Below, piece after piece: positions 7,680-14,286 of a stretch of 19,173 nucleotides of DNA (the stretch's first letter is position 1; each line of letters opens with the position of its first letter). The DNA is taken from positions 1 to 19,173 of the forward strand of contig BNVA01000018.1 in the NCBI GenBank assembly GCA_025997755.1, read 5' to 3'. Below the pieces are notes generated by a model, which was not told the origin of the DNA, made no database searches, and saw nothing but the letters and a program-made list of their open reading frames with translations. Both the position numbers and the translations under genes were made by a program. The stretch is from Spirochaetia bacterium (GTDB lineage Bacteria > Spirochaetota > Spirochaetia > Treponematales > Breznakiellaceae).

Positions 7680-9239
7680 ATGACTTATTTAATGGCACTA
7701 GATGCGGGTACCGGCAGTGTAAGGGCGGTTATTTTTGATGAAAACGGAAATCAGGTTTCGTGCAGTCAAAGAGAGTGGCAGCACCGCGAAGACCCAAAGT
7801 ACCCGGGCAGTATGGATTTTGATTGGGCAGCAAATTGGAGCCTTGCCTGCCGCTGCGTTAAGGATGCGCTTGCGGAAAGCGGGCTAAAATCGTCGCAGAT
7901 TGCCGCCGTCTCTACAACTTGTATGCGTGAAGGCATAGTCCTGTACGATGCGGCAGGTAAGGAAATTTGGGCTTGTGCCAATGTCGATGCTCGTGCCGGA
8001 GATGAAACCGCCGAGCTAAAACGCATATCGCCGGAACTTGAAAAAGAGCTTTACATTGAATCCGGTCAAACTTTTGCGCTAAGCGCCCTGCCCCGCCTGC
8101 TTTGGGTAAAAAATAAACTTCCTGAAGTTTACAAAAAGATTACCCGTATAGGAATGTTCAATGACTGGCTTATCTATAAACTATCCGGCGTACTTGCCGT
8201 TGAGCCTAGTAATGGTTCTACAACCGGACTGTTCGATCTGCAAACACGTACTTGGGATAAAACCATTGCCCGCCGCTGCGGATTAAAGGATGATATATTC
8301 CCCGATGTAATCGAGAGCGGGGTTATCGTATCCAAAGTGTCTGCGGAGGGCGCATCTAGTTCCGGTCTTGCCGAAGGTACCCCGTTGGTAGTCGGCGGCG
8401 GAGATTGTCAGCTTGGTACGATAGGAGTCGGGGTTGTCAATGTAAACGAGGCGGCAGTTTTCGGAGGAAGTTTTTGGCAGTACGAGTACAATACCGGAAC
8501 AGGTGCCGCTTCGCCTAAATGTGATGTCCGTGTAAACTGCCACGCAATACCGGAAATGTGGCAGTACGAAGCGTTGGCTTTTAATCCCGGACTTCTTATG
8601 CGCTGGTACCGCGATGCCTTCTGTCAGGAAGAAAAACGCATTGCATTGGAAAACAAAACCGATCCCTACGCGCTTATGGATACGGAGGCTGCGAAAATTC
8701 CTGCCGGATGCCATGGTTTGATCTGTACTTTTTCCGATGTTATGAACTATATAGCTTGGCGGCACGCCGCGCCGAGTTTTTTGAATTTTTCGTTGGATCC
8801 TGACAAATTCAACAAGTATACGTTCTACCGTGCGATTATGGAGAATACGGCTCTTGTTACACTTGGTCATCTAAAGCTTGTGGAAAATGCCGTAGGAAAA
8901 AGACCGGACAGAATAGTTTTTGCGGGAGGGGCGGCAAAAAGCCGTGTTTGGTCTCAAATACTTGCCGATGTGCTTGAAATTCCTGTTCAGGTTCCGGCGG
9001 TTAAAGAAGCTACGGCTCTAGGCGCGGCTTTGATAGCCGGAAAAGGCATAGGACTGTACAACGATATAAAGACGGCTGCCGGTAAACTTGCCAAAATTGA
9101 ATATGAATTCAAACCGGATTCAGGAAATATAGAAGTGTACCACAAGGCATATAGTAACTGGCGGGCTGCTTACGAACCTCAGCTTAAATTGAGTGATGAA
9201 AAAGTTACCAAATATATGTGGTCTGCGCCCGGATTATAA
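7680..9239 (+). CDS. lsrK: AI-2 kinase LsrK
   Basis: A 519-residue FGGY-family carbohydrate kinase that phosphorylates AI-2 in the cytoplasm and so traps it. It aligns end to end with E. coli LsrK (530 residues, slightly longer N-terminus). Shared landmarks are LMALDAGTGSVRAVIFD (residues 4-20), PGSMDFD, CMREGIVLYD, IWACANVDARA, VVGGGDCQLG, LLMRWYRDAFC, AAPSFLNFSLDPDK, the nucleotide-binding segment VFAGGAAKSRVWSQILADV (near 412-430) and the final WSAPGL. The ATG lies 3 nt after the previous stop with only a weak AAAGG upstream, so translational coupling is likely. In E. coli lsrK is in a separate divergent unit with lsrR; here it is inside the transport operon and no LsrR is encoded nearby. 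Confidence 0.94.
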   Translation: MTYLMALDAGTGSVRAVIFDENGNQVSCSQREWQHREDPKYPGSMDFDWAANWSLACRCVKDALAESGLKSSQIAAVSTTCMREGIVLYDAAGKEIWACANVDARAGDETAELKRISPELEKELYIESGQTFALSALPRLLWVKNKLPEVYKKITRIGMFNDWLIYKLSGVLAVEPSNGSTTGLFDLQTRTWDKTIARRCGLKDDIFPDVIESGVIVSKVSAEGASSSGLAEGTPLVVGGGDCQLGTIGVGVVNVNEAAVFGGSFWQYEYNTGTGAASPKCDVRVNCHAIPEMWQYEALAFNPGLLMRWYRDAFCQEEKRIALENKTDPYALMDTEAAKIPAGCHGLICTFSDVMNYIAWRHAAPSFLNFSLDPDKFNKYTFYRAIMENTALVTLGHLKLVENAVGKRPDRIVFAGGAAKSRVWSQILADVLEIPVQVPAVKEATALGAALIAGKGIGLYNDIKTAAGKLAKIEYEFKPDSGNIEVYHKAYSNWRAAYEPQLKLSDEKVTKYMWSAPGL

Positions 9240-9269
9240 GATTATAGTAGGAGGATAAAGAGAAATATT

Positions 9270-9620
9270 ATGTTTATAGTTGATGAAAAAGACAGAGAGT
9301 ACCGTAATGGAGACAGCGGGCCTAAGTACCTTATGCAGGGGCCGCGCTCTAATTTTGCCGTTGTTCAGTTCATGGCAGGACAGGATTTCCGCGCCCATTA
9401 TCACAATGTGATGGAGGAAAACTTCTACATACTTGAAGGTTCCGTAACTATTGTTGTTGACGATGTACCGCACAAACTTACAAAGGGACAGTTCATTCAT
9501 ATTGAGCCGGGGGAGGTTCATTATGTTATAAACAATTCAAATGCGCCTATGCGGATGATTTCGAGCCTTGCCCCGTATCAGGAAAAAGACAAGATCGAAG
9601 TGGACAACCCAAAAGTATAA
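9270..9620 (+). CDS. Small single-domain cupin, last gene of the lsr operon
   Basis: A 116-residue cupin. Motif 1 is G37...H43-x-H45...E50...G57, close to the canonical spacing, and motif 2 is IEPGEVHYVIN with H84, giving the usual three-His, one-Glu metal site. The function of the individual protein is not recognisable. At the end of an lsr operon one expects LsrG, a roughly 96-residue monooxygenase-fold enzyme; this is unrelated in sequence, so it may replace LsrG in converting phospho-AI-2. AGGAGG (9249-9254) is 15 nt before the ATG, a long spacing; a second purine stretch (AAAGAGA) is closer. No terminator hairpin is visible after the stop. Confidence 0.7.
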   Translation: MFIVDEKDREYRNGDSGPKYLMQGPRSNFAVVQFMAGQDFRAHYHNVMEENFYILEGSVTIVVDDVPHKLTKGQFIHIEPGEVHYVINNSNAPMRMISSLAPYQEKDKIEVDNPKV

Positions 9621-9669
9621 GGGGGAATAATATAAAACACATCACTTATGTAGATTTCACTAGCTACTG

Positions 9670-9678
9670 TGGTATAAT
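9670..9678 (+). promoter_or_regulatory. Extended -10 promoter of the toxin-antitoxin-like pair, leaderless geometry
   Basis: TGGTATAAT is a perfect extended -10 element (TGn followed by TATAAT at 9673-9678). No good -35 is present, which extended -10 promoters tolerate. The ATG of the first gene begins at 9685, exactly 7 nt after the box, so the predicted transcript starts at the start codon. A GAGGG lies only 1 nt from the ATG, too close to act as a Shine-Dalgarno site for it. Confidence 0.6.
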
Positions 9679-9684
9679 GAGGGT

Positions 9685-9939
9685 ATGGACGATGTGGTAA
9701 AGTTCAGGCAGTCAGCTTTTAAGCATGGAATAACAGAAGCGGATATACGCCATGCCTTTGAAACTATGAAATATGACGCACAGTTTGACGAGCCTGATAC
9801 GGAAAATACACATTTGCTCATCGGATTTGACAGAAACGCAAACCTCATCGAAGTGCTTTATAATCCAATTGATGCGAATTCGGTACGAGTATTCCATGCG
9901 ATGAAGTGCAGAAATTCATTTTTAGCTTTGCTTGATTAG
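9685..9939 (+). CDS. Toxin-like small protein of a two-gene module (BrnT-like)
   Basis: An 84-residue protein with the layout of BrnT/RelE-fold toxins: an N-terminal KHGI-containing helix segment, a central strand pair LLIGFDRNANLIEVLYN and a C-terminal strand with RVFHAMKCRNSF, where His and Arg sit as in RNase toxins of this group. It lies 11 nt upstream of a small antitoxin-like gene, in the toxin-first order of BrnTA and HigBA pairs. Pairs much like this recur, as far as I recall, in Treponema genomes. The start codon follows a strong -10 at leaderless distance. Toxin activity is inference from size, fold pattern and context. Confidence 0.6.
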   Translation: MDDVVKFRQSAFKHGITEADIRHAFETMKYDAQFDEPDTENTHLLIGFDRNANLIEVLYNPIDANSVRVFHAMKCRNSFLALLD

Positions 9940-9950
9940 GAGGAATACGT

Positions 9951-10181
9951 ATGGCAGACATAACAGAAGAAGAAGCGGAAGTCTTGGACGAGCGATGGAC
10001 AAAAGCCACTCCGCGTTTAAAGCCAAATGGATCGGGATTTATCAGCCGTCGCAATGCACGCCTTATGGGACTTGACGACCTTTCGATGGATTACCTAATG
10101 ACCAAGTCGGAAGCGACAAAGAAATCTCCAGCTCAAATTATTGGCGAGCTTATCCGTGAAAAAATAGCGGTTAGCCTCTAA
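9951..10181 (+). CDS. Antitoxin-like small protein paired with the upstream gene
   Basis: A 76-residue, charged protein beginning with an acidic stretch (ITEEEAEVLDE) followed by a WTKATPRLKPN segment that could be an extended toxin-wrapping region. The C-terminal part (SMDYLMTKSEATKKSPAQIIGELIREKIA, residues about 44-73) reads as two helices like the DNA-binding and dimerising half of ribbon-helix-helix antitoxins. AGGAGG stands upstream of the ATG at normal spacing. It is co-transcribed with the toxin-like gene and probably represses the shared promoter. The stop codon is embedded in a perfect inverted repeat. Confidence 0.55.
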   Translation: MADITEEEAEVLDERWTKATPRLKPNGSGFISRRNARLMGLDDLSMDYLMTKSEATKKSPAQIIGELIREKIAVSL

Positions 10182-10193
10182 TGGTAACATTAG
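10178..10193. repeat. Inverted repeat with GNRA tetraloop between convergent genes
   Basis: CTAATG-GTAA-CATTAG is a perfect 6-bp stem with a GUAA (GNRA) loop on the plus-strand transcript. It overlaps the stop codon of the antitoxin-like gene and ends 5 nt before the stop codon of the convergent membrane-protein gene. No T-tract follows on either strand, so it is not a canonical intrinsic terminator; it may protect 3' ends or contribute to transcription ending between the convergent units. Confidence 0.45.
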
Positions 10194-10197
10194 TAAA

Positions 10198-12738
10198 CTA
10201 CTGCCAATCGGCGCGGGTTCTATCGGGTGTACCGGTTGTGTTTACTCCGAACAGAAAGCCGGTTATAAGATAGATACCGGTTGAGATAAACAAAACAAGG
10301 TTAAACCCGGATGATACAGAAATAAGCCTTGCAAGCGCGCTGCCCGCTACGGAAAGTCCGCCGTTCATTCCCCATGCCCATGGGAGAAGCGCTGGTTTGT
10401 TTTCCTGCAGACTGTCAAGACCGTTAGGATATGGAACGCCCATAAAAAACGAAACAGGAGCGGCAATAAGTATACAAATCATTATACGCCAAAAATAAGA
10501 GTTTACGTTTAATAATGAAAGTACCGTATCAATATAAAAAACATAAAACAAAAGTATCAAGGCAATAAAAATACATGAAACAAGCACAACAGTTTTTCTA
10601 ACACGCTTTAAATATCCGCTTGCAATATTACCCAGAGCAGAAAATATTAACATGATCGTAATAACAATACTTGTAGAATATGTTGGGTTTGAAAGAAACA
10701 ATCCCAGCCGCTGAATTAGATATATCTCTACAAGCATATAACCTAAGCCCAGACCGGCGTAGTATAATATTACACCTAACGTTTTAAACGGTGAATTTTG
10801 ATCTATTGATGCCTGTTGTTTTCTTTTTATAAAAAAGAGCGGGACGATAATCACAATAAAGCCAAAGAGACATGCTTGAAATAACATTCCAAGCAGTAAG
10901 AGGTAACCCCATTCTTCGGATACCGATTCTATGTGACGTAAGTATATAGGCAATAACTTTAATTTTAAAAAACCTGAATAATACGGACGTTGATCGGTAA
11001 TTTCCCGGATGTCAAAAATATATCTATTCTCGATGTTCTTTTTTGAAAAAGAAAACATTTGCGGTAATGCCGAACGGTACATATCCGTATTTGAATAGCT
11101 CCGTTCATTTTCGCCGTAATGTCCTTCAAACTGGCGGCGGTATGAACTCATTAGAAAATCTACACTATGCTCTTTTAACTGGACGTTTGGTGAATAATAT
11201 AGATCAAATGAGCGGGATTCAACAAAATTGGTTAACGTTTTTAATTCTTCTTTGGTAAACGGAGTTTTGCGTACCAAAATTGTAGTTGTTGACATAAAAA
11301 GTCCAAAAGAAAAAAAACACTCCTCCGCATCTTGTATTTTTAATTCTCTCATGGCGCAAGAAATCGAGTTGGAAAGTTTTAACACATTACGCGGAGGATT
11401 AAGCTTATCCCATACGGTAATTGATAGAATACCATTGCGGCTCAATGACGAAATATACTGTTTGAATGCCTCAACCGTCCATTTAAAATCCTCATGTACC
11501 GGATAGCCGCCGGAATCATTCAAACCCACAGAATCAACAAGACTCAACTCAATTAAGTCATAATAATTTTTGCGCGATGCGCACCAATCGCGTCCTTCAC
11601 CCTGAATAACTTTTACATTAGGCTCCGTTAAAAGTCCGCCGGTAAACCGTGTTATGTTTGGATCATACTTTAGAATATTTATCACTTCGGATGAAGGTTC
11701 CAGAATATCAATCTTTCTTGCATCATTATAACGTGCAATCTGCGTGTTAATACCGCCGCTTAAATTTACCAAAAGAACATTAGGCTCTGAAAGCAGGGTA
11801 TACGGAGCCGTCATAGGCAGATAGTCCATATACTCTTTTTCATTGTCGCGTAAATAACCCATTATCCCGATAGGGCCCGAACCGTCAATGAAAAGCCCCC
11901 AATACGGCTGTTCCGGCATATTATGAATGTTAAGCGCCGCATTGTCGGAAAGTCCCGGCGCAAAGTGAAAATATTTTGAATAGTAGACGTGATACTCTCC
12001 GCTTGGCGCATAAGAATGATGTACCAGTTTTGAATCCGGGTATTTACGTACATAGCTGATTGCTTTTAACTCGGATACATGTATGCCGCCCCATTGCAGT
12101 ATAACAAATGAAGAAATTATAGTAGTTAAAAAAAAAGCAATAAAATGACATACAGATATTTCTATTTTGTTTGTTAATTCATTTTTTACCAAACAAATAA
12201 ACAAAGCTCCTGCGGCGGAAACAAAAATAACCGGAAGCAAAAGAAAATCCGGAGGTATAAAAAACATAAAAGCAACAATAAAAAAACCGCCGACACCGGA
12301 ACCAAGCATATTCCAAAAGTACACTTTTTGTATTTTACTGCGCTGGGAAATAAACATTATTCCTACAAATGCAGCATTGATAAAAAACGGCACGCCGTAG
12401 ATGAGATAATACAAGGCTATGTACCACAACTGTTTCCAATCCTGTGCAAGCAGCACCGGATTGAAAGGAACACGCTGGGCGGCAATAACGGAAAACGCCA
12501 TAACCGGCGCCATAGAAAGAGCGCAAACCTGAAGTATACTATCCGAATGTGCCTCAACCCAATCGGAAAAAACCGTTAAAATAATGCCGGAAAGCCCTAC
12601 ACCCAACAGTGCGGCGGAGATAACCAGCGACCCGAACGATGACCAGCCGCCTACGGAAAATACACGCATAACGAACAATTCAAACGAAATGCCCGCTACC
12701 GAGATAAAAAACAAAGCGGCAAGTTTTATGCTTTTCAT
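10198..12738 (-). CDS. Polytopic membrane protein with spermidine-synthase-like domain
   Basis: An 846-residue protein with about six or seven N-terminal membrane segments (residues 1-216), a soluble methyltransferase-fold domain (about 220-600) and about six or seven C-terminal membrane segments. The soluble part has a degenerate nucleotide-binding loop (LLVNLSGGINTQI), an acidic strand end (DILEPSSEV), and YDLIELSLVDSVG followed by WTVEAFKQYI and GILSITVW, which is the pattern of membrane-embedded spermidine-synthase-like proteins. The C-terminal PYPNGL and WAWGMNGGLSVAGS are also typical of that family. Classical aminopropyltransferase catalytic residues are not evident, so polyamine synthesis should not be assumed. 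It starts 15 nt after the large LPP20-like lipoprotein gene, with weak ribosome binding, and is the last gene of the minus-strand set. Confidence 0.75.
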   Translation of the reverse strand: MKSIKLAALFFISVAGISFELFVMRVFSVGGWSSFGSLVISAALLGVGLSGIILTVFSDWVEAHSDSILQVCALSMAPVMAFSVIAAQRVPFNPVLLAQDWKQLWYIALYYLIYGVPFFINAAFVGIMFISQRSKIQKVYFWNMLGSGVGGFFIVAFMFFIPPDFLLLPVIFVSAAGALFICLVKNELTNKIEISVCHFIAFFLTTIISSFVILQWGGIHVSELKAISYVRKYPDSKLVHHSYAPSGEYHVYYSKYFHFAPGLSDNAALNIHNMPEQPYWGLFIDGSGPIGIMGYLRDNEKEYMDYLPMTAPYTLLSEPNVLLVNLSGGINTQIARYNDARKIDILEPSSEVINILKYDPNITRFTGGLLTEPNVKVIQGEGRDWCASRKNYYDLIELSLVDSVGLNDSGGYPVHEDFKWTVEAFKQYISSLSRNGILSITVWDKLNPPRNVLKLSNSISCAMRELKIQDAEECFFSFGLFMSTTTILVRKTPFTKEELKTLTNFVESRSFDLYYSPNVQLKEHSVDFLMSSYRRQFEGHYGENERSYSNTDMYRSALPQMFSFSKKNIENRYIFDIREITDQRPYYSGFLKLKLLPIYLRHIESVSEEWGYLLLLGMLFQACLFGFIVIIVPLFFIKRKQQASIDQNSPFKTLGVILYYAGLGLGYMLVEIYLIQRLGLFLSNPTYSTSIVITIMLIFSALGNIASGYLKRVRKTVVLVSCIFIALILLFYVFYIDTVLSLLNVNSYFWRIMICILIAAPVSFFMGVPYPNGLDSLQENKPALLPWAWGMNGGLSVAGSALARLISVSSGFNLVLFISTGIYLITGFLFGVNTTGTPDRTRADWQ

Positions 12739-12753
12739 TCGGTTTTAAAGACT

Positions 12754-14079
12754 TCAGCCGCTAGGCAGCAGCCCTGAAAGATAATTTTGTAAGGACCTGC
12801 TGAATTCTTCTTTAATCTTTTTTTCCGCTCCTTGATATGCGCGTGTATCCGCTTCGCTTTGCGTTAGGGCGCCTTCACGATCATTGATATTGAACGGAAT
12901 TAGAACCGTATCTGTTTTTGTATCTTTTAGGTCGGCATCGATCACATACCGGGAGAATTTATTTTTGTTACCGGGATACTCTACCGGATCGATTTTTACT
13001 TTGACATTTAGTGAATAACGCGAGCTGCTGTTTCCTGTTCTAAATCCTGAACCTGAAAGAATACCGGCAAATGCGGATTTTATACGTCCGCCTGAATCTT
13101 TATCTACCGCTACTTGTACCGGAATAGCCGCGGCTAGATTTTTCGCCTCGACACGGTAATCGGCGCCTGTTTTTAAGCCGGATTTTCGGTTAGCGCCGCC
13201 TAATAGAGCAAGGACGGTGGCAAAAACGCCGTTGGCATCGGCGGTTACTGCCGCAGCTTGATAATTTATAACAGCATCAATGCTGTCTTTTGCAGCGCCG
13301 GAGGTAAGCCTATCGATCAATTTAAGATTGGCATCGATCAATGACGAATACAACTGCGCACATTTTTGTTTGTCCATTACGGCAACAGCATAGTACGTTC
13401 TGGTTTTGGTGTCGTTCCATACATTATCAATTTCCGCTCCGATAAGAGCGTTCATTGAAGAAGAAAGCGCTACGGTCTGCGAGGTTTCCTGTCCGGCAAC
13501 AATATTCGATGAGCCGTTTTTTATAAGCTCTTTGTAGGTTTCAACCGATTTAATTTCGTTGGTTACAGACTGTCCGAAAAAACCTGAAAGATTGCCGAAA
13601 GCGTTTGCTTCGGCTGTTTGGCGTGTGTTTCCCATGCCGACAGCGGATACGTAGTAATTTTTGTCGTATACCGTATCGCTCTTGTCTACCCAGTTTGGTT
13701 TACCATTTTTGTCTGTTGTAATTACAGGTACCGGAGCGTTTGAAACAGGCGCTGTTGTTTTTTCGGGAACTGTTGCCGCTGTTTTTTCCTGAACGGCTGC
13801 CGCCGGTTTTTCGGGAACTGCTGCCGCACCCTCGCTTTTTACCTGAGTTTGATTCTGTTGGACGGTTGGCGCACCGCCTGAAAAAGCTTGATCCATACGG
13901 GACTGTGCGGCAGCGCTTCTAGCCGCCGCATCATTTAATTTTGAGGTGCTGCCGGAAGTAGTATCATTTACTTTTGGGACACTGTTACCCTGCACAGACT
14001 GTTCGGGTTCTACGGACGCACAGCCGGTTACAAGCAAAAAGATAACCAGCGGTATAAAAACTATCTTTGATAATGACAT
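12754..14079 (-). CDS. Large LPP20-like lipoprotein with tandem-repeat linker
   Basis: A 441-residue predicted outer-membrane or periplasmic lipoprotein. Lipobox LVTGC puts the lipidated Cys at residue 20. A shared 20-residue module occupies 47-66, three tandem octapeptides of the form A-A-[AT]-V-[PQ]-E-K-[PT] occupy 85-108, and an LPP20-type domain spans about 128-250 (PNWVDKS, YYVSAVGMGNTRQTAEANA). LPP20 is the Helicobacter outer-membrane lipoprotein family that also includes the flagellar protein FlgP. The C-terminal 120 residues (about 320-441) form an alpha/beta domain that may be of the TolB-N/FlgT type, less certain. GAAGGA precedes the ATG. Probably part of an envelope complex with the neighbouring lipoproteins. 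Confidence 0.75.
   Translation of the reverse strand: MSLSKIVFIPLVIFLLVTGCASVEPEQSVQGNSVPKVNDTTSGSTSKLNDAAARSAAAQSRMDQAFSGGAPTVQQNQTQVKSEGAAAVPEKPAAAVQEKTAATVPEKTTAPVSNAPVPVITTDKNGKPNWVDKSDTVYDKNYYVSAVGMGNTRQTAEANAFGNLSGFFGQSVTNEIKSVETYKELIKNGSSNIVAGQETSQTVALSSSMNALIGAEIDNVWNDTKTRTYYAVAVMDKQKCAQLYSSLIDANLKLIDRLTSGAAKDSIDAVINYQAAAVTADANGVFATVLALLGGANRKSGLKTGADYRVEAKNLAAAIPVQVAVDKDSGGRIKSAFAGILSGSGFRTGNSSSRYSLNVKVKIDPVEYPGNKNKFSRYVIDADLKDTKTDTVLIPFNINDREGALTQSEADTRAYQGAEKKIKEEFSRSLQNYLSGLLPSG
13756..13827 (-). repeat. Three in-frame 24-bp tandem repeats
   Basis: Three consecutive 24-bp units encode residues 85-108 of the large LPP20-like lipoprotein. Each unit encodes an octapeptide A-A-[AT]-V-[PQ]-E-K-[PT], and the units differ at only a few bases. 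The repeat lies in the linker between the lipid anchor and the folded domain, so copy-number change would alter linker length without shifting frame. Confidence 0.8.
13882..13941 (-). other. Shared 20-residue module, copy in the large LPP20-like lipoprotein
   Basis: Encodes residues 47-66, which fit K-L-[ND]-x(8)-A-Q-x-R-M-[DE]-x-[AT]-F. The same pattern with identical spacing occurs in the 50-residue lipoprotein (14106-14165) and in the LPP20-like lipoprotein upstream (15230-15289). Ala-rich and helix-prone; likely a coiled-coil or docking helix. Confidence 0.7.
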
Positions 14080-14102
14080 AATATTAATTCCTTCACCGGC
14101 AT

Positions 14103-14255
14103 CTAAAATGTGTTATCCATTCTTTCCTGCGCGTCTTTCGCGTAATCCCGCGAGCGGTCTAATTTTTCATTTGCCTTTTGTTGTTTTGTAACACAGCTTC
14201 CTAATAACAAAGCGCATACTAACAATGTTGTTAATTTAATAATCATAGCTTTCAT
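14103..14255 (-). CDS. 50-residue small lipoprotein (Lpp-like helix)
   Basis: A very short gene: ATG at 14253-14255, TAG at 14103-14105, with AGGAG at good distance upstream. The signal peptide MKAMIIKLTTLLVCALLLGSC has a clear lipobox with Cys21, leaving a mature peptide of 30 residues. That peptide is almost wholly helical and charged; its last 20 residues are the shared module K-L-D...A-Q-E-R-M-D-N-T-F. The design, a lipid anchor plus a short Ala/Arg/Asp-containing helix, is like Lpp or OprI murein lipoproteins but shorter and without the C-terminal Lys used for peptidoglycan attachment. It sits between two lipoprotein genes with gaps of 31 and 23 nt, so it is probably co-expressed and may be a small subunit of the same complex. 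Real gene: fairly sure; role: unknown. Confidence 0.75.
   Translation of the reverse strand: MKAMIIKLTTLLVCALLLGSCVTKQQKANEKLDRSRDYAKDAQERMDNTF
14106..14165 (-). other. Shared 20-residue module, copy in the 50-residue lipoprotein
   Basis: Encodes residues 31-50, the whole C-terminal two-thirds of the mature peptide, ending exactly at the stop codon. Matches the other two copies at K1, L2, A12, Q13, R15, M16 and F20 and has Asp at the Asn/Asp and Asp/Glu positions. Because this protein is little more than an anchor plus the module, the module is likely to be a functional unit by itself. Confidence 0.7.
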
Positions 14256-14286
14256 ATTTTTATTCTCCTAAATATTGTTCCGGTAA

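Noticed and set aside
8283..8870. 195-codon minus-strand open frame inside lsrK, and similar long antisense frames elsewhere
   Set aside because: No recognisable domain, no ribosome-binding site, and each is fully contained within a clearly conserved gene on the other strand.
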